Positions 57,323 to 64,000 of a DNA stretch of 64,000 nt are shown here, in pieces. The notes below the pieces were generated by a model. That model was not told where the DNA came from and searched no databases. It saw nothing but the letters and a program-made list of their open reading frames with translations. Position 1 is the first letter of the stretch; each line of letters opens with the position of its first letter. This DNA comes from Paenibacillus sp. DMB5 (GTDB lineage Bacteria > Bacillota > Bacilli > Paenibacillales > Paenibacillaceae), in the NCBI RefSeq assembly GCF_001517085.1, contig NZ_LRAC01000138.1:1-64000 (forward strand). Reading direction: 5' to 3'. The translations under genes and the position numbers were made by a program.

Positions 57323-57378
57323 TACTTCACCTGTCGTAGTAACTGTGCTACAATTCAATTACTACGACAGATGAAGTA
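57323..57378 (+). promoter_or_regulatory. Promoter framed by a 20-bp inverted operator ahead of padR
   Basis: Arms 57323-57342 and 57359-57378 match at 19 of 20 positions, with a 16-nt spacer holding TACAAT (57349-57354). TTCACC (57326-57331), 17 nt upstream, is the likely -35, inside the left arm. The right arm covers the start point, so binding would block transcription. Probably the autorepressor site of the PadR protein. Confidence 0.82.
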
Positions 57379-57405
57379 AAAGCAAACCGCTAAGGAGGAC
57401 AAATC

Positions 57406-57732
57406 TTGATCAGCAGTGATGTTATCCGGGGATACAATGATACGCTTATTCTCTACATGCTGCTTGATGGCGAATCTTACGGATATGAAATATCCAAGAA
57501 CATCAGGAAGCTGTCAGACGAGAAGTATGTGATGAAGGAGACCACCCTTTACTCCGCATTCACCCGTCTTGAGAAGAATGGCTATATCGATTCTTTTTTT
57601 CAGGATGAGACGTTTGGTAAGAGACGCACTTATTACCGCATCACCCCGCTGGGGCTGGCCTATTACCGGGAGAAATGCGCAGAGTGGAAGGTTACGCAAG
57701 AGGTCGTCAACAAATTTATAAAGGAGCTGTAG
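57406..57732 (+). CDS. PadR-family transcriptional regulator
   Basis: 108 residues from TTG 57406, AAGGAGG 8 nt upstream. PadR winged helix: DTLILYMLLDGESYGYEISKNI, then KETTLYSAFTRLEKNGYIDSF and the wing GKRRTYYRITPLGLAYYREK. Its stop lies 4 bp before the next start (57737). PadR/membrane protein pairs of this kind are common stress modules in Bacillota. Probably represses itself through the flanking palindrome. Confidence 0.93.
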   Translation: MISSDVIRGYNDTLILYMLLDGESYGYEISKNIRKLSDEKYVMKETTLYSAFTRLEKNGYIDSFFQDETFGKRRTYYRITPLGLAYYREKCAEWKVTQEVVNKFIKEL

Positions 57733-57736
57733 TGAC

Positions 57737-58711
57737 ATGGATACAATAGCCGCATATTTGAATAATATGTTCGCATCCCTGCCCAGGACAGAGCAGACGT
57801 TCAATCTGAAGCAGGATCTGCTTGCGAATATGGAGGAGAAATATCATGAGCTCAAACAAGAAGGGAAGTCGGAAAATGAAGCGGTCGGCATCGTTATTTC
57901 TGAGTTCGGGAACATTGATGAGCTGATTGATGAGCTTGAACTGGCCAAGGGCGGAGAGGATACGCTGCTTCCGCTGCTTGCGCCCGAGGATACCTGGAGC
58001 TACACGGTGGCGAAGAAGAAGGCCGGGTTCATGGTGGGAGTCGGAGTCATGCTGTGCATGATCGGCCCCGCGCTGCTGATGGTTCTTGTTACCCTTGCGG
58101 AATTCGGATTTCTGCGCGGTGTGCTCTCGGAGGATGCCGCCGGAATGATTGGTGTAAGTATACTGCTGGTACTGATAGCTTTTGCGGTCGGCCTGTTCAT
58201 TTACAGCAGCTCTATGATGGACAAATATAAATATCTGCAAAAAGGCTTTAATCTGCCCTACTTTTTGCGCACAGAGCTTGAGCAGCGCAGCCGTGCATTT
58301 ACTCCCACGTATACCTTGTCGCTGACACTCGGCATTTGTCTTTGTGTAGTATCACCGGTTCTGGTTATTGCCTGGGCTGCCGTCAGTGAGGACACCACGG
58401 CTTATGGTGCGGCTATCATGCTCCTGCTCATCGCACTGGCAGTCTTTCTGTTCATCTATTATGGAACGATCAAGGAGAGCTTCAGCTTCCTGCTCAAGGA
58501 AGGAGAATATATCGAGCTCACTCCTGATAAAACAGAAGAGAAGCGCATCATGGGCTCAATCGCTTCTATTGTCTGGCCGCTGGCTACCTGCATTTTTCTG
58601 ATTAGCGGCTTTGTTTTCCAGCGCTGGGACATCAACTGGATCGTGTTTCCGGTAACTGGCATTCTGCTCGGCATATTCGGCTCGGTATATAATCTGGTAA
58701 AAGCCCGTTAA
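57737..58711 (+). CDS. PadR-linked membrane protein with HAAS-type prefix domain
   Basis: 324 residues. N-terminal cytoplasmic domain with MDTIAAYLNNMFASLPRTEQTFNLKQDLLANMEEKYHELKQ, the permease-prefix (HAAS) signature, followed by about seven membrane helices in three pairs and a GILLGIFGSVYNLVKAR end. Function unknown; such proteins are controlled by their adjacent PadR. Overlaps nothing; begins 4 bp after padR. Confidence 0.86.
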   Translation: MDTIAAYLNNMFASLPRTEQTFNLKQDLLANMEEKYHELKQEGKSENEAVGIVISEFGNIDELIDELELAKGGEDTLLPLLAPEDTWSYTVAKKKAGFMVGVGVMLCMIGPALLMVLVTLAEFGFLRGVLSEDAAGMIGVSILLVLIAFAVGLFIYSSSMMDKYKYLQKGFNLPYFLRTELEQRSRAFTPTYTLSLTLGICLCVVSPVLVIAWAAVSEDTTAYGAAIMLLLIALAVFLFIYYGTIKESFSFLLKEGEYIELTPDKTEEKRIMGSIASIVWPLATCIFLISGFVFQRWDINWIVFPVTGILLGIFGSVYNLVKAR

Positions 58712-58944
58712 GGCGGTCATAAACCTGCTTTACCCATCCCCGTAATTTTAATTAAAAAAGTGACATTGCTCATTTAGGCGGCAAAGAATCGATGATAATA
58801 TATAGGCACTACTTTGCTGCTTTACAGTATCAAATGATCAGCCGGTGACAAAGAGTAACCATCTTTTTGGCGCCGAATGGGCAACAATGCCGCTTCTATG
58901 ATGTTAACGGCGGCCAATCAGAGAAACTCGGAGGATGACTAGGA

Positions 58945-60432
58945 ATGGGTAAAGCAACCGGATTTATGGAATATCAGCGGCAGACGGCCGCAGAGTGCGA
59001 GCCGCTGCAGCGTATTAAGAACTGGGATGAATTTCTGCTGCCGATGGATGAAGATAAACTGAAGGAGCAGGGCTCCCGCTGCATGGATTGCGGAACACCG
59101 TTCTGTCATGTGGGGCGCCTGCTCTCCGGGATGGCCTCAGGCTGTCCGCTGCATAATCTGATTCCCGAATGGAATGACCTCGTATACCGCGGCAACTGGC
59201 AGGTTGCCCTCAAGCGGCTGCATAAGACGAATAACTTTCCGGAATTTACGGGACGTGTCTGTCCTTCCCCGTGCGAAGGCGCCTGCACTGTTGGAATGAA
59301 CGGCAGCCCGGTCACGATCAAGACGATTGAACGCTCCATCGTTGACCGCGGCTTTGCCGAAGGCTGGATCGTTCCTGAGCCGCCGCTGGTGCGTACAGGC
59401 AAGAGAGTGGCCGTTGTCGGCTCCGGTCCCGCCGGACTCGCCTGCGCCGCCCAGCTCAACAAAGCCGGACACACGGTAACCGTCTATGAGCGGGCTGACC
59501 GGATCGGCGGACTGCTGACCTACGGGATTCCGAATATGAAGCTGGATAAGAAGACCGTTCAGCGCCGGGTCGATCTGCTTGCCGCTGAAGGCATCACCTT
59601 CGTAACCCGGACAGAGATCGGCAGGGATATTGCTGCCGCACAGCTGCAGGAAGAGAATGATGCTGTTGTCCTCTGCGGAGGCTCGACCCAGGCGCGTGAC
59701 CTGCCGATCGAGGGCCGCGAACTGCGCGGAATCCACCAGGCGATGGAGTTCCTGACTCTGAACACGAAGAGCCTGCTCGATTCCGGTCTGGCTGACGGCG
59801 AATACCTGTCTGCGGCAGGCAAGGATGTTGTTGTCATCGGCGGCGGTGACACCGGTACTGACTGTGTCGCGACTTCCATCCGCCACGGCTGCCGCAGCGT
59901 AATCCAGCTGGAGATTATGCCGCAGTCCCCGCTGACCCGCCAGCCGGGCAACCCTTGGCCGGAATGGCCCAAGGTGCTGAAGGTAGACTACGGCCAGCAT
60001 GAGGCAGCAGCTCTGTATAAGGAAGACCCCCGCCGCTATCTCGTATCCTCGAAGCGTTTTGTCGGCGATGACGGCGGACATGTGCAGGAGCTGCATACGG
60101 TGCGCATTGAGTGGGTCCGTAACGAGCAGGGCCGGATGGTGGCGCAGGAGGTTCCGGGCAGCGGGGAAGTGCTCAAGACGCAGCTTGTACTGCTGGCACT
60201 GGGCTTCACCGGACCGGAAGACACACTGCTGAATCAGCTTGGAGTTGAGCGTGATGAGCGCTCCAATGCCAAGGCTGAATTCGGAGTGCAGGCAACCAAC
60301 ATCGACGGGGTGTTTACAGCCGGAGACATGCGCCGCGGTCAGAGCCTTGTAGTCTGGGCGATTCAGGAGGGGCGTCAGACCGCCCGAGAGGTAGACCGTT
60401 ATCTGATGGGCTCCTCCAACCTGCCTAATTGA
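58945..60432 (+). CDS. gltD: Glutamate synthase small subunit (GltD)
   Basis: 495 residues. The N-terminal Fe-S domain has CMDCGTPFCHVG, GCPLHNLIPEWNDLV and CPSPCEGACTVG; FAD motif VVGSGPAGLACAAQL (about 155); NADPH motif VVIGGGDTGTDC (about 285); C-terminal GVFTAGDMRRGQSLVVWAIQEG. It transfers electrons from NADPH to GltB for glutamate synthesis. GltB is not adjacent, so the gene is orphaned here. GGAGG lies about 11 nt upstream. Complete and in frame. Confidence 0.94.
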   Translation: MGKATGFMEYQRQTAAECEPLQRIKNWDEFLLPMDEDKLKEQGSRCMDCGTPFCHVGRLLSGMASGCPLHNLIPEWNDLVYRGNWQVALKRLHKTNNFPEFTGRVCPSPCEGACTVGMNGSPVTIKTIERSIVDRGFAEGWIVPEPPLVRTGKRVAVVGSGPAGLACAAQLNKAGHTVTVYERADRIGGLLTYGIPNMKLDKKTVQRRVDLLAAEGITFVTRTEIGRDIAAAQLQEENDAVVLCGGSTQARDLPIEGRELRGIHQAMEFLTLNTKSLLDSGLADGEYLSAAGKDVVVIGGGDTGTDCVATSIRHGCRSVIQLEIMPQSPLTRQPGNPWPEWPKVLKVDYGQHEAAALYKEDPRRYLVSSKRFVGDDGGHVQELHTVRIEWVRNEQGRMVAQEVPGSGEVLKTQLVLLALGFTGPEDTLLNQLGVERDERSNAKAEFGVQATNIDGVFTAGDMRRGQSLVVWAIQEGRQTAREVDRYLMGSSNLPN

Positions 60433-60451
60433 ACGGATATCAGATAAGCTG

Positions 60452-60478
60452 CAGGACGCCGGACGGCGTCCTGTTTTG
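60452..60478 (+). terminator. Terminator after gltD
   Basis: CAGGACGCC (60452-60460), loop GGAC, GGCGTCCTG (60465-60473), then TTTTGC. Confidence 0.8.
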
Positions 60479-60543
60479 CATGCTCCTGCAGGGAGAGATA
60501 AGATAACCATGAGAAAGAATTGTTAGGAAGGGAAGTCTGTACA

Positions 60544-61086
60544 ATGAAATTGATGTTTATCTCCGATATCCACGGCTCGCTGTATTGGCTGGAGAAGGCT
60601 CTGGCCAAGACCGGAGAGGAGCAGCCGCATACGCTTGTTATCCTTGGTGATTTCTTGTATCATGGCCCGCGCAATCCGCTGCCGGAGGGATATGATCCTC
60701 AGGGAGTGGCCGCCCGGCTCAATGCCTACGGCAAATCACTGGTTGCTGTACGCGGCAATTGTGATGCCGAGGTTGACCAGATGCTGCTGCAGTTCCCGAT
60801 GATGGGCGATTATGTGCTGATCCTGCACGAAGGGCGGAAGATTTATGTGACCCACGGACATGGCTTCAGCATCGAACAGCTGCCGCCGCTCGCGCCGGGT
60901 GATATTTTTATCCAGGGGCACACGCATCTGCCGGTAGCAGATGTAAAGGAAGGGGTTTACGTGCTGAATCCGGGATCCATTGCTCTTCCCAAAGAGAATA
61001 ACCCGCATTCTTACGGCATTCTGGCTGACGGGGTATTTACGATTAAGGATTTTGACGGAAAGGCATTAAAGCAAATTCAACTGTAA
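60544..61086 (+). CDS. YfcE-type metallophosphoesterase
   Basis: 180 residues from ATG 60544 (GGAAGGGAAG upstream). Metal motifs: FISDIHGS, ILGDFLYHG, RGNCDAEVD, VTHGHGFS and IQGHTHLP, with the closing LNPGSIALPKENNPHSYGIL. These correspond to the YfcE/MJ0936 phosphodiesterase family acting on cyclic dinucleotide or phosphodiester substrates (model substrates in vitro). Ends convergent to the peptide gene, separated by a bidirectional terminator. Confidence 0.92.
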   Translation: MKLMFISDIHGSLYWLEKALAKTGEEQPHTLVILGDFLYHGPRNPLPEGYDPQGVAARLNAYGKSLVAVRGNCDAEVDQMLLQFPMMGDYVLILHEGRKIYVTHGHGFSIEQLPPLAPGDIFIQGHTHLPVADVKEGVYVLNPGSIALPKENNPHSYGILADGVFTIKDFDGKALKQIQL

Positions 61087-61144
61087 ATTAAGTGTCCCCT
61101 GCAGGGCTTGGTGAGAAAACTGAACTTGCATGCCGACACAAAGA

Positions 61145-61170
61145 AGGGGCCGCGCAATAGCGCGGCCCCT
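61145..61170. terminator. Bidirectional terminator between convergent genes
   Basis: AGGGGCCGCGC (61145-61155), loop AATA, GCGCGGCCCCT (61160-61170), perfect 11-bp stem. Serves the phosphoesterase and the peptide gene. Confidence 0.85.
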
Positions 61171-61249
61171 CGTTATGTCCATTTCAGGTCATTCATAGCC
61201 ATACAGCTGATGGCCGGATGAAGTATGGAATGGATTGCAATAAGTATAT

Positions 61250-61366
61250 TTATCCTCCCCAGCCATGCGTAAGCGGCTGATATATTGCTTCAACAACATT
61301 GCTGGTGGAGACCAATACAATTGCCAAGCTAATTAGTGACATCAATAAGGCCATCTTTTTTTTCAT
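61250..61366 (-). CDS. Secreted pro-peptide of a quorum-sensing pair (AloP-like)
   Basis: 38 codons, ATG 61366 to TAA 61250-61252. Basic start (MKKKMALLMS), a hydrophobic core rich in Leu, Ile and Val, then a short C-terminal segment ending YQPLTHGWGG. GAGGTG lies 10 nt upstream, inside the receptor gene, and the first 38 nt overlap the receptor's 3' end. Size, signal-like core and position right behind an RRNPP-type receptor match pro-peptides that are exported, trimmed to a short C-terminal piece, re-imported and bound by the receptor. Cleavage sites are not visible; the mature pheromone is probably part of the last 10-12 residues (inference). Too short for standard gene calling and easily missed. 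Confidence 0.78.
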   Translation of the reverse strand: MKKKMALLMSLISLAIVLVSTSNVVEAIYQPLTHGWGG

Positions 61367-62717
61367 TGATTCTGTACACCTCGCTCATTGAATTTGAATA
61401 CCTCTGAATGTACTCCGGTAAGGCGGACGGCCGGTATTTTTCGAAAATTCCGACACATCTGACGATGTTGGAGTCACTTTTTATAATAACAGATGATTCC
61501 AAACCTTCTAGAAGGTAATGAAAGCCAGCAGAAAAATTATTGTGTCTTAAATAATACAATGCCAGCTCCGTCATAAACCGTGTATGCCTGTCACCGGTTA
61601 ATTGCTGCGTGAACTTTCCCAGGCGGCTTTGCTGTTCTCTGTAGGTCCTGTGATTTTTGAACCGCTCCAGAATCTCATCAATGTCGAATTGGTAACGGTT
61701 GGCAGCCTGAATGATTTTGTACAAGGCCGAAGGGATTTCGTTCTCCTTATTCTCGATATAGCTGATGTACTCAGGCAGCACCTCTACTTCTCCGGACATC
61801 AGGCGGTATAAATAGGTGTTGGCATGGGCCCACTCATGGAACTGATCGACGACCCGCTGCTCTTCCTGGCTTAAGGGTGGCTTCATCCAGCTAACATCGC
61901 TATATAATGAGGTGTAATATAAAGCTTTTTGATAATCACCGCGCTCATCGCAGACCCCGGCTTTGGATAAATAAGCATATAGTATATAGTAAATCAACGG
62001 CCGGCCTGGCTGCTTCTGCCTGGATTCCTGCTTGAGGTGCTTGTATTGCAGACTGGCCTTTTGTCCGAGGAGTTCGGCGAGCTCATCGACCTTTTCCCAG
62101 CGGTGCATAGAGGCATAGACATCTGCCAGATGCTTAAGCGCATCAAGCTGGTCGGCTTCGTCCAGGCGCTCTACGTAGGGCTCGAACTGATTGGCGGCAT
62201 GGAGATTGGCTTCCTGGTTATCACCCAGTCCGATGGTAAACAGTCTGTACCGGCAAAGCGCCAGACGCTCAGAATGCTGGAACCGTTCACCTTCGGCGAC
62301 GCTTTCATACATTAGAGCGGCGGCCGCCAAACGTCCCTGGGCGTACAGTTCTTCTGCTGTATCAAACAGCATCGGTGCATAGATCAGCTTGTCCATAATA
62401 TGCTGGACTATGCGGTGGATCGCCTCCAGCTTATTCAGATCCGCACAGCGCTGAAGCAGTGGCCCGATCCGCCGCCAGTCCGGGGCACCGTTTATAATAT
62501 AGTTATCAACGTACATTTCATAGAAATATCCTTCAGGCAGATTCATGGCCAGAGTAATCCGGTCCAGCTGCTGCATGGCAATTGGGCGGTGACCCTGAAT
62601 GACGTTACTGAGTGTGCCGGAGTTCATCCCGGAACGCGCAGCAAATTTAGATATGGTTAGAGCTTCACGCTTCATATAATCTTCAAGCTCTGTTAGGATC
62701 GTGGATGCAGCTTCCAA
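61329..62717 (-). CDS. RRNPP-type peptide-responsive regulator (AloR-like)
   Basis: 462 residues. Start chosen at TTG 62717 (AAAGGTGG 7 nt upstream); ATG 62762 would leave almost no leader after the -10 at 62771-62776. Residues about 12-70 are an XRE helix-turn-helix (ISKFAARSGMNSGTLSNVIQGHRPIAMQQLDRITLAM). The rest is helical hairpins of TPR type, about residues 80-440 (e.g. AAALMYESVAEGERFQHSER, KALYYTSLYSDVSW). HTH plus TPR is the RRNPP plan (PlcR, NprR, AimR, AloR), in which a short imported peptide changes DNA binding. The peptide gene overlaps its end by 38 nt. Divergent from agmatine deiminase, a possible target. Confidence 0.85.
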   Translation of the reverse strand: MEAASTILTELEDYMKREALTISKFAARSGMNSGTLSNVIQGHRPIAMQQLDRITLAMNLPEGYFYEMYVDNYIINGAPDWRRIGPLLQRCADLNKLEAIHRIVQHIMDKLIYAPMLFDTAEELYAQGRLAAAALMYESVAEGERFQHSERLALCRYRLFTIGLGDNQEANLHAANQFEPYVERLDEADQLDALKHLADVYASMHRWEKVDELAELLGQKASLQYKHLKQESRQKQPGRPLIYYILYAYLSKAGVCDERGDYQKALYYTSLYSDVSWMKPPLSQEEQRVVDQFHEWAHANTYLYRLMSGEVEVLPEYISYIENKENEIPSALYKIIQAANRYQFDIDEILERFKNHRTYREQQSRLGKFTQQLTGDRHTRFMTELALYYLRHNNFSAGFHYLLEGLESSVIIKSDSNIVRCVGIFEKYRPSALPEYIQRYSNSMSEVYRINEKKDGLIDVTN

Positions 62718-62770
62718 ATGATAACCACCTTTCACGCTGTGGAACCGGTAATAAATATACATCTTCCAGT

Positions 62771-62796
62771 ATTATACATAATTTAACGCTGGTCAA
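62771..62796 (-). promoter_or_regulatory. Probable promoter of the receptor gene
   Basis: On the minus strand TTGACC (62796-62791) and TATAAT (62776-62771); the spacing of 14 is short, so only the -10 is convincing. Expected start point about 62764, leaving a 47-nt leader before TTG 62717. Confidence 0.5.
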
Positions 62797-62842
62797 TATT
62801 AGAGTTACGGCGTATATGTGAAAACATGCAGATTTCTGCCAA

Positions 62843-62871
62843 TTGAGCGTACTCCTATATTATTGTATGAT
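62843..62871 (+). promoter_or_regulatory. SigA-type promoter of agmatine deiminase
   Basis: TTGAGC (62843-62848), 17-nt spacer, TATGAT (62866-62871). Confidence 0.75.
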
Positions 62872-62934
62872 GGGTAAGGAGCATTTTTGCATGTGCAGGC
62901 TGCTTCAAATATAACTGACAGAGGTATCTAACGA

Positions 62935-63963
62935 ATGTATCCTAAAGAATTAAACTATACAATGCCGGCGGAATGGGAGAAGCATGAACGGACCTTCATT
63001 TCCTGGCCGGTGCAAGCCTCTATGGTGTTCCCGGATAATTATAAATCCGTAAGCGAAGGGTATGCTGAAATTATAAAGGCAATTGCTGAGTTTGAGCCAG
63101 TTACAGTAATTGTAAACCCTGAGGAGCTGGAAGCGGTAGAGGTTTTTAATCTTGGCGCAAATGTAACCCTGCTGCCGGTCCGGCACAATGATGCCTGGCT
63201 GCGTGATAACGGGCCGACCTTTGTTGCTGCGGGAGACGGAAAGCTCGCCGGGGTGAACTGGAAGTTCAATGCCTGGGGCGGCAAATATATGCCTTGGGAT
63301 CTTGATGATGCAGTGGCTCCCCAGATCCTGGAATCCCTGCAGGTTGAGCGTTTTGATGCACCGCTGGTCATGGAGGGCGGTTCCATCCATACTGACGGTG
63401 AGGGGACGCTGATTACTACCGAGGAGTGTCTGCTTAATACCAACCGCAATCCGGAGCTGAGCCGCTCAGAGATTGAGGAGTATGTGCGCCAGTATACCGG
63501 CACAGAGTCCATTATTTGGCTGAAACGGGGCCTCAGCGGTGACGAAACCGACGGCCATGTCGACAATATTGCCTGCTTCGCTGCACCCGGCAAGGTAATT
63601 ATCCAGGTCTGCGATGATAAGGAAGATGAGAACTACGAAATAACCCGGGAGAATCTGCGTATTTTGGAGAATACGGTGGATGCTAAAGGGCGCAAGCTGG
63701 AGATTATCCAGATTCAGCAGCCCCCGCGTGTCGATTATGAAGACAGCCGGCTTACGCTCAGCTATCTGAATTTCTATTTTGTGAACGGCGGCATCATCCT
63801 GCCGGTGTTCGGCGGTACGGCAGCTGAGACGGACAAGCTTGCCGAGCAGCAGCTCGCAGCCCTGTTTCCTGACCGTAGAATCCGTACTGTAAATGGTATG
63901 GCTGTAATCGGTGAAGGCGGAAATGTACACTGCACCACCCAGCAGATGCCTGCACGGAAATAA
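62935..63963 (+). CDS. aguA: Agmatine deiminase (AguA)
   Basis: 342 residues. Pentein fold: MPAEWEKHERTFISWP at the start, NDAWLRDNGPTFV, LVMEGGSIHTDGEG, catalytic H208 in GDETDGHVDN, and nucleophile C333 in GGNVHCTTQQMP near the C-terminus. It converts agmatine to N-carbamoylputrescine and ammonia. A partial gene starts 26 bp downstream with the expected N-terminus of the amidase that completes putrescine synthesis. Good promoter upstream; divergent from the receptor gene. Confidence 0.95.
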   Translation: MYPKELNYTMPAEWEKHERTFISWPVQASMVFPDNYKSVSEGYAEIIKAIAEFEPVTVIVNPEELEAVEVFNLGANVTLLPVRHNDAWLRDNGPTFVAAGDGKLAGVNWKFNAWGGKYMPWDLDDAVAPQILESLQVERFDAPLVMEGGSIHTDGEGTLITTEECLLNTNRNPELSRSEIEEYVRQYTGTESIIWLKRGLSGDETDGHVDNIACFAAPGKVIIQVCDDKEDENYEITRENLRILENTVDAKGRKLEIIQIQQPPRVDYEDSRLTLSYLNFYFVNGGIILPVFGGTAAETDKLAEQQLAALFPDRRIRTVNGMAVIGEGGNVHCTTQQMPARK

Positions 63964-63989
63964 CTGAATTTGCAAGGAGGACTAAAATA

Positions 63990-64000
63990 GTGAGAAAAGT
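63990..64000 (+). CDS. Start of next gene, probably N-carbamoylputrescine amidase (truncated by window)
   Basis: GTG 63990 follows AAGGAGG by 9 nt and reads VRKV before the window ends. The order after aguA and the MRKV-type start fit aguB, but four codons cannot prove it. Confidence 0.55.

Overview
The window looks like chromosome of a Paenibacillus or close relative (Bacillota). The reasons are strong AGGAGG-type ribosome sites, frequent TTG/GTG starts, mid-range GC with AT-rich promoters, a membrane AraC regulator of the Paenibacillus type, CtsR operators, a CotSA-like spore glycosyltransferase, the ywqB/ywqA-like pair, and a signalling-peptide/receptor pair resembling the AloR-AloP systems of Paenibacillus. 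No rRNA, tRNA, phage, insertion sequence or CRISPR array was seen.

Layout. 1-2.5 kb: SWIM-domain protein and SNF2-type helicase (minus, helicase cut by the edge). 2.7-7.3 kb: AraC regulator, Bug-type binding protein, KdgT-type permease. 7.5-9.6 kb: adaA-adaB-alkA alkylation-repair operon. 9.6-11.1 kb: ECF sigma/anti-sigma pair (minus). 11.2-16 kb: hydrolase, VOC protein with divergent WYL regulator, MocR-type regulator, acetyltransferase. 16-20.6 kb: heat-shock cluster (hsp20, dnaJ-like, clpB) with CtsR boxes. 20.6-21.1 kb: palindromic repeat region. 21.1-23 kb: large glycosyltransferase. 23.2-29.4 kb: cyclophilin and a peptide ABC transporter. 29.4-36.7 kb: SDR, AI-2E-family protein, small secreted proteins, and a two-component system followed by a beta-propeller protein. 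36.8-42.6 kb: MarR with a leader RNA, repeats, then an arylsulfotransferase with an SsuABC/TauABC-like transporter. 42.8-50.7 kb: UvrD-like helicase, immunity-like protein, HAD phosphatase, DUF445, PII, CotSA-like glycosyltransferase, secreted helical protein. 51-58.7 kb: six-PAS hybrid kinase with a C39-like peptidase, pullulanase, PadR/membrane pair. 58.9-64 kb: gltD, phosphoesterase, receptor/peptide pair, agmatine deiminase and the start of the next gene.

Two results stand out. (1) At 61250-62717 (minus) a 462-residue XRE/repeat-helix regulator is followed, with a 38-nt overlap, by a 38-codon gene encoding a secreted pro-peptide. This is an RRNPP-type quorum-sensing pair, probably of the Alo family. 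An Opp-type importer lies in the same window. (2) At least nine otherwise intact genes are broken, and all ten frame changes I could trace are of the same sense: one base missing, mostly in short mononucleotide runs. That bias suggests under-called homopolymers in the assembly rather than gene decay, so these entries should be read as probably functional genes with uncertain sequence.
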